A stretch of 64,000 bases of DNA, from NCBI GenBank assembly GCA_022059125.1, contig JAEUWY010000020.1, forward strand, positions 496,001 through 560,000, read 5' to 3'. This document shows positions 1-12,218 of this stretch, one piece after another (positions within the stretch are counted from its first letter, which is position 1; each line of letters starts with the position of its first letter). The notes under the pieces were generated by a model, which saw nothing but the letters and a program-made list of their open reading frames with translations, was not told the DNA's origin and ran no database searches. The position numbers and the translations under genes are program-made. The stretch comes from Corynespora cassiicola. Lineage: Eukaryota > Ascomycota > Dothideomycetes > Pleosporales > Corynesporascaceae.

Positions 1-2037
1 ATGGAGGGGGGAATATTTTTTTCCCTCTACTCGGCGCCAGGGAGGTAGGGTGGGTGGTCGATGCGTACATGCGTCGTGCGTGCATGGTGATGATGCTTTG
101 TGTTGCGGGTTTTGAAAAAAAAAAAATTGGGCGGCGGTTCCACACACGTCCACACATGTTGTGGCTCCTAACTGTTAAATGTCTATTTTTGTTTTTTCCC
201 TTCTCTCATGATAGGCTTCTAGTTTTGCTGGGAGGAGCCATGCACGAATGTGCATTGCAGGGCGAGGGCAAGTAAGTGAGTGGGGTGGAGTAGGTAGGTG
301 GCAAGTGCAGGTTGGCTGCTACTATCTAGGTACTTTGTCCTTGCAGATGGACCAAGTCGTATTCTGTCTGCGTCTATTGTCAGCCAGGGGATTCCAAAGG
401 CTGGCTAGCTTGAACGATGCACAGAGGCAGCAGCCGCGAGCAAGCGCTCGGCCCAATCCATCAATGTTCCCCGAAAACACCATCAGTCTCGTCTCTACTA
501 CATGTGTACTCGGCGCCGACGTGATCATCCGTGACATGTGCTTGGTCACTCTTCGTCCGCCCCAGAGTAGGGATGTTGTCGCCGTCCATCCAGCGTGTAT
601 GTACCGTCTTCGGCGTCTCTCTGTTTCATGGCGATGCGTTTCCTTTTTTGCCCTTGTCTAAATTCAATGGCGCTTAGCTGCAGCACACAAGCCGGCATGG
701 GTGGGGAGAGTAATGGCCCTTTAGTTGTTTTGGGGGGCGGCAGCCGAACGAACCAACGAACGTGAGGGGCCCAGGGCCTTGCGCTTCTGCGCTTTTGCGC
801 GCATCCCATGCAATCCCTGCGCGTCTCTGATGGGCCATGTAGCTGTCCTCGACAGAGGACGAACGAACGATGGCGGGCGCGCAGAGATGCATACGTGCAA
901 CGAGGGCCGTGTTCTCCTTGTGCGCCGTCCCAAAATAGACGGTGGGAGTGGCCGTCCCAACCATTTTGGATGCGTCGTCGCCCTGTGTGCGCCCCTCTCA
1001 AACGTTGCCAGCATGCACCACGCCCTGCCGGCTGCGGAATGCCGTGCCAGAGGAGACAAGAGGGTGCCAGAATGCACCGTCCCACTACTCCAGCAGGACC
1101 CTTCGCGTCGAATCGTTTTTTTCTTGGTTTCGGCGGAGCGGGAAATTACATGTCGCATGTACGCACATTTGACGTGCAGGAAGCGTGTGCCACACGATCC
1201 ATTACATACATGGTCACGAAGAATGTTGCGACTAGCGAATACAGACATGGAGGGGCTGCGGGCGCGCTGATAGGCCGTTGACGGTAGATCTTAACTATGG
1301 ATACTGGTACTAATAGGTGCTTTTGTACACAAAGAGGCCGTTAGATCGAGGCAACAGGGCGCGTGCCCATGCGTGCAGAAAAGAAAAAAGACAGAGAGAG
1401 TAGCTATCGTACACGCCGCAGCAGAGAGACTTAGATTTGGAAACAGCAAAAACAGGCCAGAGCAGAAGAATGATAATGAAGATAACCACTTGACTGATAC
1501 AAAAGATGTCCTCAAAGTCGTAAGATAGCAATAAGACATTAGGGTTGTGTTGCTCGTCACATGTTTGTCGACTTCGTGAGAAGAAGATGTTGTTGTGGTG
1601 GTGGTGGTGTTGTTGTCGTTGTCGTTGCTGCAGCGCATGCATGAACCAGAAGCGAACAAACAATAAAAACGCGCATTTTGGCTGAGACCCCCCGGAGGAA
1701 CGGAAAGAGAAAGGAAATGTTTTTTTGGAGAGCGAGTGTCGAAGGAATGAGGGACGTGGGACCAATCCGAGGAGCAGATTCCGACAGACAAAAGCACACA
1801 AGGAAACAAATAAATAAAAGGGGATTCCGCATGATGGGTACCTCGTTGGAAAGCATGCCGGGCGCGTTAACAAGGTGTGTGTGCGGTTGCAGAGCATTAC
1901 CTCCATAAGATCCATAATGGTATCATGGCAAAGATTTGTGTCATCATGACTGCGTGAAAAAAGAGAAGTCGTCCAAACGCTTTCAAAAGACAATTACCGC
2001 CCTTCGTGCTTCTTCTTTTGTGACTGAAAGGAACGCC
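1..2037. other. Left-edge spacer, no supported gene
   Basis: No reading frame here has a recognisable domain or a convincing exon chain. The longest open stretches (for example minus 1310-1993) are Cys/Ser/Phe-rich and contain a His/Thr-rich low-complexity run from a (GGT)n repeat near 1597-1625, so they look like chance ORFs. The part nearest 2037 is presumably the 3' untranslated region of the minus-strand gene that ends there. Confidence 0.5.
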
Positions 2038-3240
2038 TTATATGCCGACCGTGTCTTTAAATGAGCGAGGTGTGGTGGTTCGGGGCTGCTGCTGGGATTC
2101 TTCCACTCCCTCCATTCTCACGTCTCTATCCCTGGGCTCTGTCGACGAAGGGAGGGGAGCGGATATCGGGGTGAAGGACGAGTAGGCTTGGCTGCGGCTG
2201 GGATCCGCCGATCCATATGCTAAGGGGGACTCCATCTCGCTTGGTGTTCTGTGTGGTTTTTCCAATTCTAAAGGGGTGGGTTTGTTGCGTTTCTTTTTCC
2301 CGGACGACGACTCGAGACCCTGCTCCGGCTGCGGCTGCTGCTGGGGCGTCATGGCGCCCGCGGGCGCAGGGGGGACAGACCCTGGGGGAGTCTCGGCGTG
2401 TGGACGCGCCTCTGGCTGCTGAGGCAGTGGATCGGTGGCCGTGACGGATGTCCTCGCTTTCCTCGGTGGTGGATAGACTTCGCCGCGCGCGGCCGCCTGC
2501 TCTGCCCTCATCTGCGCCTCGGCCTTGGTCGGGCGGCCACGCTTCTTCTTGTTTGCTGGCTCGCCGACGGGGGGCATGTTGTAGGCCGGGCCCTGGACGA
2601 ATTCTCCGGGGAAGGAATGGGGCGGGCGAGGTTGGAGCAGGCGGCCTCCAATTGGTGGCGCGGCTTCTGGCTGGAGGGCGCGCTTCTTTGGTATATCAGA
2701 GCCGGAGTACATGATGGGGTTGGGGTTGGGGTTGGGCAACTGAGGGCGCGTCCTGTAGTCTCCGTAGGTCGCGGCAATCTCGTTGTAGGCCATCTGGCAT
2801 GAGCGGAGCGAGCGGCCTGAGCCAGGGAAACGGCAAGGTCAGTATAGGATGGCGCGCGCGGGGGAGGGGGAGGTTTGGGCAGAGGACGCGGGGGGTACGA
2901 GGGGCAGGTGCGAGGGCAGGACAGGCAGGCAGCAGCAGCAGCGGCGGCGGCGGCGGCGGAGGCGGAGGCGGAGGCGGCGGCGACAGCACGTACCTTGAGG
3001 AAGGGCGATTTCGGTCCATTGGGGCGAGATGCTGTAGTCGCGAATGAGGCCGTACAGCACGGGGGGCGGGATGCGGCCAACTCTGAGGATTTCGGCGAGC
3101 AGATATACCTGTAGTCGGGGATATAATCAGCCATGACGCGACGGGCATTGGGGCATTGGGGCCTTGGGGCAGCGTGGGAGCTAGGTAGCGGCACGTACCT
3201 TTTCGTGCTCTGCCCATGGAGGGTCCCGGGCAGGCTCCAT
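2038..3240 (-). CDS. AT-hook / Myb-like DNA-binding protein, 3 exons
   Basis: Predicted 311-aa nuclear protein. Exons on the minus strand are 3240-3199, 3108-2994 and 2816-2038, with GTACGT donors and CTACAG and CTCAG acceptors; the last intron has a TACTGAC branch site. Phases agree and the model closes exactly. Residues about 14-65 form a compact helical block (YLLAEILRVGRI, then W..IALPQGRSLRSCQ) that resembles a Myb/SANT-like helix-turn-helix. An AT-hook core (KKKRGRPTKAEA) follows at about residues 142-153, and the rest is Pro/Gln-rich and disordered. The ATG at 3240 was chosen because it gives a clean 14-codon first exon; an ATG at 3134 lies in the intron and leads into a different frame. 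The last intron is unusually long (177 nt) and full of GGC-type triplets. Role inferred: chromatin or transcription factor, target unknown. Confidence 0.75.
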
Positions 3241-3958
3241 GTCGTGTCTCTCTACGGGCACCAGAGGGAAGAAGGCCACCAAAAGTACGAGTCGCGGCGA
3301 ATGGACGACAGATGCAGCCAGACAGATTGAGCAAGTGAGCGATCACAAGGCCGTTAGGTGTAGACGCGCGCGAAGCAGCCCCTCGCGCGCGGTTGAGGAG
3401 CAAGAGTCGCAAGAGTCGCAAGCTTAGCAACAGGAATAACGAGAGTAGGAAAGGCAAGACGGAACAACGAGCGGAAGAAGGAGAGGAGAGCATGAGCGTC
3501 AAGAAGAAGGACCTAGCTCATGCCAGCAGGCAGAGAGAATGTCAAAAGAGACTTTCCATGAAGGCTGGTGGAAGACAGAGGTGTCGGCAGCCGTCTGAAA
3601 TTACACTCGAGTTAGGGGACTTCTGCATCTGCGTCGTCCCCGGCTAGGCCCCACTGGATGTCGCGGCCGCGCCCGCCTGCCAGCACGCCCGGTGCGCGCG
3701 CATCCTGCTCAGAGGGGGCCCCCCGGCGGCAGCGTGCCGTTTGCTGCAGCATCGACGAGCCCTGGAGGCCCTGGAGGCCCTGGGGGCCCTGGAGGTGACG
3801 AGGGCGCGCGCTCGCTCTCGCGGAGAGCCTCAGTCTAGGTGGACCATGGCCCGCTGCGGATCCATGGACGCTGGGCCATGGCGCAAAACGAACACCAAAC
3901 CACACCCGCGCACACGCTCTCGTACCGTGACACCTGCCGCCAGGCCAGCCGCCTCGCC

Positions 3959-4056
3959 GTCCAGCAGTCCAGCAGTCCAGCAGTCCAGCGGCCCAGGATG
4001 GCCCGCGTGCGGTGCGGCGGCGGCGGCGGCAGCGGCAGCGGCAGCGCGGGAGATTC
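3959..4056. repeat. Two adjacent simple-repeat tracts (GTCCAGCA and GGC/AGC)
   Basis: From 3959 to about 3989 an 8-9 bp unit GTCCAGCA(G) is repeated about 3.5 times. From about 4015 to 4056 there is a GGC/AGC triplet tract. These tracts make several overlapping frames look open. Confidence 0.85.
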
Positions 4057-4280
4057 ACTTTGGTCGAGACAAAGACTCTTGTGCAAGCGGCGACGGCGAC
4101 GGCGACGGCCTTCTTTTATATACGGGCTGCTCGCAGAGTCCCGAGGCCGTCGCCATGGGCTTGCCACGTAGCACCAGTAACGACTGGCCGCGCTGGTCGA
4201 GGCTCGAGGCTGCTATATCCTCCTCCCTCGAGCTGTCGACCCGTGGACGGGCTGGCATAATAGCCGGTTCCTGGCAGCAG

Positions 4281-4319
4281 AGTACCAGTACCAGTACCAG
4301 TACCAGTACCAGCGCCAGT
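4281..4319. repeat. (ACCAGT)n hexanucleotide microsatellite
   Basis: The unit TACCAG is repeated about five to six times in perfect or near-perfect tandem, ending in a diverged copy (AGCGCCAGTG). Confidence 0.9.
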
Positions 4320-4684
4320 GTAGCCGGCCTGGGTAGACCTCGGGACGGCGACTTGCCCCATGCGGCAGCTTCGTCGTCGTCGCCTGCGGATGCGCCTGCG
4401 CGGCTCGGGGGAGCCCTGGGGCGCTGGAGCGCTGGAGGCTGCAAAACGCAAAAACGCCCTATCCAGCCGTGTTTTGATGTTAGAGATTGAGAGGCGTTAG
4501 CTCCGGATATCGATAGACAAGCACGCTAAACAATGAATGGACGCCATTGCCGAAACGAGAAACCTTAATTTGGGACGCGCCCATTCGTCAGCATTTCGTC
4601 GGCAGGCACGACCCACGACCAGCAACCCGCGACGATGAGGGCTCAAACACGCCCACTGCAGGCGACCTAGGAACACGCCCGCCC

Positions 4685-4750
4685 ACTGCTGCTGCTGCTG
4701 CTGCTGCTACTACTACTGATACTACTCCTACTCCTCCTCCTCCTCCTGCT
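4685..4750. repeat. Compound triplet microsatellite (CTG)n-(CTA)n-(CTC)n
   Basis: An uninterrupted compound array: about seven CTG triplets, then CTA/CTG-type triplets, then CTC triplets. Confidence 0.9.
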
Positions 4751-6726
4751 GGCCGAGGCGAGCGGCTGTTGTCTGTGAGCGCTAGGCCTCGTATCTCGTC
4801 GCCGCCCGCCCCTTATCCCCTTCCGTCCCTCCTCACCACCCTAGTGGTACGTCGCCCGCCCACTCCATGACCAGACAGTGCCGTGCTGCTGGTCTGTCGA
4901 CTGTGTTCGGAAGCCCTGGCCGACAAGTCACTGATCTGATCTGAATCCCTCTGCTTCTTCCGGCTCCTCCAGGCGCCACTAGCTCTGCATCACCCTCTTG
5001 TTCATCTGTTCGTTGGCCACCTCGTCCTGGCCCGATACCATGGCTGCGTCTCCGTGCGCGTGCGCCCTTGTCAGATGAATACCCTCTCACACACCCACCC
5101 ACCCTCGCGCTCCTCCCATGCCATTGCCCCGTCTCGACGAATGCCCTCGCCCTGCCGCCGCTGGAAACCAGGCGGATGGTTCCCCCGGCGCCCCACGTGG
5201 ACCTTTACTCTGCTCTGGTCGAATCATGGTGCCGCCGCTGGGGTCTTTGTGCTACGTGTGCCCGCCGGCCTATCGATAGATAGCCGTCCTGTTTCGCTGT
5301 GTATGCAGACAAGCGCCATGCCCAGCTTGGGTTCAGGAGGATCAACCCACCCTGGTTACACATGGTTCCATGTTGGAAATCTGACTGAGCCATTTCGTTG
5401 ACATGTACGCTAGTGTATGTGTGGATTCCCAACTCCGACGGAGTCGCCAGCCGCCTGCGAATTGAGCGTGCGCTTGGCCCTGCCCTCCATCAGTCTCCAG
5501 TTGCAGCAGTCGTAAGCGACCCGGCATAGGGCCTGGCTCAATACGTCAAGGTCTGCATGTTTTCTTCGTACCCTTTTGGCTCTTGGGCGTGCATGCTCCT
5601 GACCCGCTCTTCACTCATGGCGTCTGGACCCTGGATTTTGCCCTTCATGGCAACTGTCTGTTCGCGCCTCCGCTCAACGTTTTACAGACTCGAGCAGCCT
5701 GCTGCTCTCGACACCACCCCCGCCTTCCCCGAGGGCGCCCTTCCGTCCCGAATCCAAGTCGCCCACTGCACCGGTCCGTCGCATGCACACCATACTGAAT
5801 TGTCGGACAAGGCAAACGCAAAAGGGTCGGCGGGGGAGGGGAGGGAGCATCGCCGCTGCAAACAAGATTCCCCCTCCCAAGTCGAGCGTCCATAGTCAGT
5901 TCTATATAGAAGCCTGGCTCTCTCTCCCGAATCATCATCATCCTCATTCTCGTCCTCATCATTCAAATCCATCCATTTGGCCAATTGTTGCCTTCGCAAT
6001 TCACGTGGTGTCGAGAGACGGTGGCCTAGGCCGTGCCGAGCATGGGGAAGCCGAGCGCGAGCCGCATCAGAGCACGCACCTCGATCGTGCACACGTTCCG
6101 GCTTCTCGAGTCGAGCAAAACACCGCCCTCAACCAGGCGCCTTCAGAAGCTCCCCTCGAGGATCGATACACGCAGGCGGCCGCTTGCCCTACACCACTCA
6201 TCGCCCGCTGTCCGCCGCAGCGCGCCCCCCCCCAGCACCGACCCCGGTTGCGCCCATATCCTTCGAGACGTACCAGCAGCCACCTCATGTCGAAAGGAAC
6301 CCAATCTACCCCCGTCTACAGCCGCTCTTCCCATTCTCCGCCCTCGGCCTTGCTGCGCGAGCAGATGCGACCCGGCTACGAGTAGCGCGACCGCTGTTCC
6401 GTCTGAATTCGACGTGCGGCCAGCCGTGCCAGACATATTTGCCTCCATCGCGCGCTGCCGACCCGGCCCACGACCTGCGCACCCCCAGCCAGTACCTGCA
6501 TCCGCTTGCTGCACGGCCGCCTGGAACCTTTCGTGGCTCTCGCGGCTTCTTGTGCAGGCATCCCGGCCTATTATGAAGTGAAGCGGGCCATGATTGCCAT
6601 CGCAGCATAGAAAGCAATCGGAACATCGCTTAGCGTCCCTCAGTTCTTCACGCTGCACGCCTCCTCTCCCTTCCGCCTCCAGCCCACTTGCACGCGAGCC
6701 CTGCCCACTGCCCACCGCCCGTCGCC

Positions 6727-9700
6727 ATGCCGGACAGCGACCCGGAGAAGCAGACGGCCCAGCTGGAGCCCGAGCTGCGCGAGATGAAGATCGGGGAAGG
6801 CGGCGCCGCGCCCGGGGAAGGTGAGAGCGCGAGGTCCCTGGTGAAGCTGGAAGACAACGACGACGACGACGACCTCGGACGGACGCGCACCCCCTCCTCC
6901 ATACCACCCCGATCCAAGTCACGCACCAAGTCCCAGTCGCCCGACAAACCAGACGCCTCCGAATCCTCGTCCCCCGGCGACAGCGCGCATGAGGAGGTCG
7001 TCGGCGGCGAAATCACCCTCAAGATGGAGCCGGGGAAGGCGCCCAAGCTGTCGCGCACCGCCTCCCACAAAATTGTTGCCCGCCCGCCGCCCCTCTACTT
7101 CGACCACCCGGACGTCACCAACGAGGCCAAGGACAGCTTTGTCGTTCTCCCTGAATGCACCTACGCCAACAGGTCTCTTGGCACGACCGACCATGCCCTG
7201 GAGTGCGAGTGTTCCGAGGAGTGGGGTAGGTCCACGAGACTCCGTTGCCCATGTTATTTCCGCACCCTCGACTGACAAACTACCCTAGATCCCATTGAAA
7301 GAGTCAACCATGCCTGTGGTGAGGATTCCGACTGCATCAATCGCGCCACCAAAATGGAGTGCGTGGGCGACTGCTCCTGTGGGAGCAAGTGCCAGAACCA
7401 GCGTTTCATGCGGAAGCAATACGCCGATGTCACCGTCATCAAGACGGAAAAGAAGGGCTATGGTCTGCGCGCGAACCGCGACATGAAGCCTGGAGATTTC
7501 GTCTTTGAGTATATTGGCGAGGTCATCGACGAGCGCAACTTCCGCAAGCGCATGCTGCAATACGATGACGAGGGCATCAAGCACTTTTACTTCATGTCGC
7601 TCACCAAGGGCGAGTTTGTCGATGCGACCAAGAAGGGTAACCTCGGCCGCTTCTGCAACCATTCGTGCAATCCCAACTGCTTTGTGGACAAATGGGTGGT
7701 TGGCGACAAGCTGCGCATGGGCATCTTTGCCGAGCGGAAAATCAAAGCGGGCGAGGAACTCGTCTTCAACTACAACGTCGACCGCTATGGCGCAGACCCT
7801 CAGCCTTGTTACTGTGGCGAGCCCAACTGCACAGGCTTCATTGGCGGCCGGACTCAGACCGATAACGCCACCAAGCTGTCGCATGCCACCATCGAGGCCC
7901 TCGGCATTGATGATGGCGATGGCTGGCATGACGCTGCGCCGGTGAAGAAGCCTCGCAAGAAGAAGGTTAGTGAAGATGACGAAGAGTATGTCAACGACCT
8001 TCAACCCAGAACCTTGCAGGAGGATGGCGTCACAAAGGTCATGGCGGCCCTTCGCCAATGCAGCGAGAAATGGATTGCAGTCAAGCTCCTCGACCGGATA
8101 CAGCAAACCGACGACGAGAAGGTTTTCAATCGTGTCATCAAAATGCACGGTTACGAGATCCTCAAATCGACGCTGACGGCTTGGATGGAGGATTTCAATG
8201 TGGTCTTGCAGATCCTAGATATTCTCCACAAGCTGCCTCGAATCACCAGAAACAAGATCCAAGACTCCAAGATCGAGGAGGTGATTGAAAAGCTGAAGAC
8301 CTGCGGTGATGAGCGTGTCGAGGACTCTGCTACTGAACTGCTCGAGGCCTGGAGCAAGCTTGAAATGGCCTACAGGATTCCTCGCATGAAGCGAGATCCT
8401 AACGCAGGTACCCCTCTTCGGACGGAAAATCACTTCGAGCGACGCGAGAAGGGCCGAGAGAGGTCGAAGTCGAGGTCGAGGTCGCCCTCCATCGCAGCGC
8501 CCAAAGGACCTGCGAACATACCATCTGGGCCTCGTGGGTTCAATGCCCAGAGGGGATCAGGCTTCTTCAACGGCCCTCGCCCACCGCATCGGCCTCGAGC
8601 CCAATTCAATCCATTGCCTCCTGGTTGGTTTCAGGCAACGTCTGATAATGGGTCTACTTACTACTACAATTCAACAGGTACTACACAGTGGCAAAGGCCT
8701 ACGCTCCCACCCAGCCAGCCGGCCGCACCGCCGAAGGCCAAGACGGACACGCAGCTCCTCCAAGACATCATCTCGAGCATTACGCAGAACGTTACCCCGA
8801 CGATACATACTTCTGCAGCTACTACTCCCCAGCCTGTTGTGGATGAGGTCAAGGAGAAGAAGTCGAAGAGCGAGAAGTGGATGAGTTTATCTCAGGAAAA
8901 GCAGGAAAAGCTCTACGAAGCCACTGTAAGATGGTTCTGCCCTGTACCATGTCATTCCCTCACTAAACCGATAGATTTCACCTCATGTCCTGTCCGTGGC
9001 GGCGCATTACCGAAAGAAGCTCGACAAAGATGACGTTAAGAGACTGTGCAAAGAGGTACGCCAACCATCATCCACCAAGCTCGCAACGTGACTAACCACG
9101 AGAAGGTGGCGAAGAAGCTTGTGAGGGGAGACTACAAGTCTGGACGTGTTAAGGACCCGACCGCGAAGATCAGTTCCAAGCATGAGAAGACCATCAAGAC
9201 ATTCGTTAAGGACTACATGGACAAGGCGGTCAAGAAGAAGCTGGAACGCGAGCAGGCAAAGGCATCGAAAGGTGGCAGGAGCCAGGATGATGCGTCACTG
9301 GCGGCTACAGAGACGCCCGAGACACCGCGAGGCGAGCCAAAGGCTGGCGGTCATGATAGCGACGATGAAATGGTAGTGGCAGCGAGTTTCGAGGGCCTTG
9401 CATCAACGCAAACGTCGCCTGCAGATTCGCCAGCCACGGACTTGAAGCGAAAGAGAGAAGGCGATGGAGCCCTCGGTTCACCCAAGAAGACTAGAACTGA
9501 AATGTCAGTCGAGCCTCCGCCCCCTCCTCCACCTCCGCCACCTGCAGAGGACATGGGCATGGAGTCGGCGGAAGCAACCCTGACGCCCATGGATGACGAC
9601 ATGACTCTATGCTCTCGAGGTTCCGTTGAGACGGCCAGCGGTGTTTCTATTGACGGCAAGAGCTTCTACAGCCCCATGCAACTTGCGACCCCTCCCACCA

Positions 9701-9795
9701 ACGGAGTGTACGAAAACGGCAGAAAAGACGGTGGATCAGGCCTCGAGAAGGCCAACGGCAACAGGCACCAAGTGACTGTAGATGGCAGCTCTTGA
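6727..9795 (+). CDS. set2: Histone H3-K36 methyltransferase Set2
   Basis: A 968-aa SET2-family enzyme that methylates H3 lysine 36 co-transcriptionally through binding to phosphorylated RNA polymerase II. Exons: 6727-7225, 7289-8925, 8975-9055, 9106-9795. Visible domains: AWS cysteine cluster (about residues 158-205), SET domain (about 210-330) with the cofactor motif NHSCNPNC at 290-297 and the ELVFNY motif, post-[11 protein letters not shown] (about 340-348), WW domain (LPPGWFQ ... TTQWQRP, about 610-640), and a C-terminal SRI-type basic helical region (about 695-785) encoded across exons 2-4. The N-terminus is acidic and disordered, and an Arg/Ser run (KSRSRSRSPS) lies between SET and WW. 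The ATG at 6727 has a good context (GTCGCC before it). The last intron has two possible in-frame acceptors 3 nt apart (GAGAAG, giving exon 4 at 9103 or 9106). Confidence 0.95.
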
Positions 9796-10658
9796 TTGTG
9801 CCTGGACGATGCGCGTTTTACACATAATACTCCCTTTTCTCGGCATTTGATTTCGGTCTACGAGACCCATGGTTTTTTTGGTTTTTTTAGGCGTCCGGGC
9901 ATTGGTGTCATGGTCTGCATGGACGCATTCTCAAGAGGGAAACTTGGGCGATTCCCACAGACATAATGGCGTTGGCGGAAGTGTGAGCAGCTTGAAGACG
10001 AGCATGTCCATCTGCTTATCTGGTCCTCGCCCGCGGCCCCTGCATACTAGTAGTATTTGATACGTTTGGCATTGCGAGGAGGAAAGCGGTCCCCGGAATG
10101 CGTAGGCAAATGACGGGGGCGTGTACTATAATAATGCAAAAGAATCGTGTCAGCCGACCGGAAGAAGCCATGATTGAAACGCGAGTGCATGTCATAGTGT
10201 AAGGGCACCGGCCAGGCGCGAGGTTGGCAATGCTTCTTTTGGTGCGGGGCCGGCGTCTAGGGCGTGTAGAGATAGAGGGGGCGCGGCCGTCCTCGGGCTG
10301 TTACAAAAAGTTTCTAAGAAAGCTTGCCTCCAGTCTCCACCGCCTGCGCGTGGACCAGCTGCTTTGGGCAAGGCGGGGCAATCGTCGGCCTTAGACCCCC
10401 GCCCTGCAGCTGCGGCAAGCTCCCAGCTATCGATAAACAATCGACATTATAACCTGCCTCGCCCCCCGGCACACCGCACCTTGACTTTCTCTGCAGCTGC
10501 AGCTTCTCCTCTCTCTCACCGCTGTTAGGACCAGCCTGTCGTCTTGTCTCTGCCATTGCGACTCTCCTCGCCGTCGTGACCTCTCCCACCCTGGCCTCTC
10601 GTCTCCATCACCTCAACCGTCTGGTTATCTACCTCCACCCTTTTTCTCCCACGTCACA
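9796..10658. other. set2 3' region and GABA-transaminase promoter/leader
   Basis: No gene supported. The segment from about 10480 to 10650 is strongly C+T-rich, as in fungal core promoters and leaders. Confidence 0.5.
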
Positions 10659-12218
10659 ATGGCATCTATCTTGCGGTCTGCCAGGCGGGCTCAGCCTACC
10701 CTGAGCCGCTCAATTGCTTCTTCTACTTCGCGCGTGGCTTCCGTGGCCACCCGCAGGCACTATGCCACGGAGCAGTCCTACTTCCCCGACGAGCCCGCCG
10801 GCCCAATCATCAAGACGGCGATCCCCGGACCCGAGAGCCAGAAGGCCATTGAGCGCCTCAGCAAGGTGTTCGACACGCGCAGCTTGAACATGATGACCAA
10901 CTACCAGCAGAGCTTCGGCAACTAGTGAGCCCATTCCTCCCTCGAGCACAAGCATCAATGGCTGACACCGCGAAGCATCGCCGACCTCGACGGCAACGTC
11001 CTTCTCGATGTGTACGCCCAGATTGCATCCATCCCCGTTGGCTACAACAACCCTTCGCTTCTGCTGGCCGCTACTTCTCCTGAGATGGCCTCTGCGCTCA
11101 TCAACCGACCCGCCCTCGGCAACTTCCCCCAGCATGACTGGGCCGACATCCTCGAGACTGGTATCCTCAGCGTTGCCCCCAAGGGCCTCGATCAGGTCTT
11201 CACTGGCCAGTCCGGCTCTGATGCCAACGAGCTTGCATACAAGGCTGCTTTCATGTGGAAGCGCCAGCAGCAGCGTGGTGGTCACCATGTCGAGTTCACC
11301 GACCATGAGATCAGCTCTGCCATGACCAACCAGTCCCCTGGTGCTCCTCAATTGTCCATCCTGTCCTTCAAGTCTGCCTTCCACGGCCGTCTCTTTGGCA
11401 GCTTGTCCACCACCCGCTCCAAGCCCATCCACAAGCTTGATATCCCTGCCTTCGACTGGCCCCAGGCCCCCTTCCCTGCTGTCAAGTACCCTCTTGACCA
11501 GTACGCTGCCGAGAATGCCGCCGAGGAGCAGCGCTGCCTTGACGAGACCGAGCGTCTCATCAAGGAGTGGCACGCACCCCCTGCTGCCATCATCGTCGAG
11601 CCCATCCAGTCCGAGGGTGGTGACAACCACGCCTCGCCCAACTTCTTCCGTGGCCTCCGTGAGATCACCAAGAAGCACGACATCCTCTTCATCGTCGACG
11701 AAGTCCAGACTGGTGTCGGTGCCACGGGCAAGTTCTGGGCCCACGAGCACTGGGGTCTCTCCTCTCCCCCGGACATGGTGACCTTCTCCAAGAAGGCCCA
11801 GACTGCCGGCTACTACTACGGCAACAACGACCTGCGCCCCAACAAGCCTTACCGCCAGTTCAACACCTGGATGGGTGACCCGGCCCGCGCCATCCTTTTC
11901 CGCGCCATCATCCAGGAAATCGACCGCCTGAAGCTCGTCGAGAACACCGCCATCACCGGCAACTATCTCTACGAGGGCCTCCAGCGCCTGTCGGAGCAGT
12001 ACCCCAACGAGATCCAGAGCCTCCGTGGCAAGGGCCAGGGCACCTTCATTGCCTGGGACTCCCCCCGCCGCGACGAGGTCCTCAAGAAGGCCAAGAGCCA
12101 CGGCGTCAACATTGGTGGCTCTGGCGAGTCGGCCGTCCGACTGCGGCCCATGCTAATCTTCCAAAAGCACCACGCCGACCTCCTCCTCGAGAAGCTGGAG
12201 AAGATCTTCAAGTCTTAG
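10659..12218 (+). CDS. gatA: 4-aminobutyrate aminotransferase (GABA transaminase)
   Basis: A 502-aa class-III PLP aminotransferase that converts GABA and 2-oxoglutarate to succinic semialdehyde and glutamate (GABA shunt). Exons 10659-10924 and 10976-12218. The junction splits a Tyr codon in FGNY/IADLDGN, with a GTGAGC donor. Visible family features: TGQSGSDANELAYKAAF cofactor-phosphate region, VDEVQTGVGATGKFW, and FSKKAQTAGYY with tandem lysines at about 361-362, one of which should form the Schiff base with PLP. The N-terminus is Arg/Ser/Ala-rich without acidic residues (MASILRSARRAQ ... RRHYATEQ), typical of a mitochondrial presequence; that location is inferred. Length matches the family. 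It converges with the minus-strand gene ending at 14092. Confidence 0.95.

Larger units (their letters stand above)
3241..6726. other. Long repeat-rich spacer between divergent genes
   Basis: No supported gene. It must hold the promoters and 5' leaders of the minus-strand AT-hook gene and of set2. It contains several simple-repeat tracts (listed separately) and pyrimidine-rich stretches close to set2. Many overlapping frames are open on both strands because the DNA is G+C-rich, but none shows a domain or coherent splicing. Confidence 0.5.

Noticed and set aside
1310..1993. 227-codon minus-strand frame at the left edge
   Set aside because: Cys/Phe/Ser-rich with a repeat-derived His run; no family resemblance and unlike the codon use of the confirmed genes.
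3109..3134. Alternative start (MADYIPDYRYI) for the AT-hook gene
   Set aside because: Its frame does not join to the Myb-like exon, and CTACAG here is better explained as the acceptor of the upstream intron.
10710..12101. 463-codon open frame on the minus strand
   Set aside because: It lies exactly antisense to the GABA transaminase exons. G+C-rich codons with biased third positions keep the opposite frame open, and its composition (Val/Gly/Leu/Glu repeats) has no domain.
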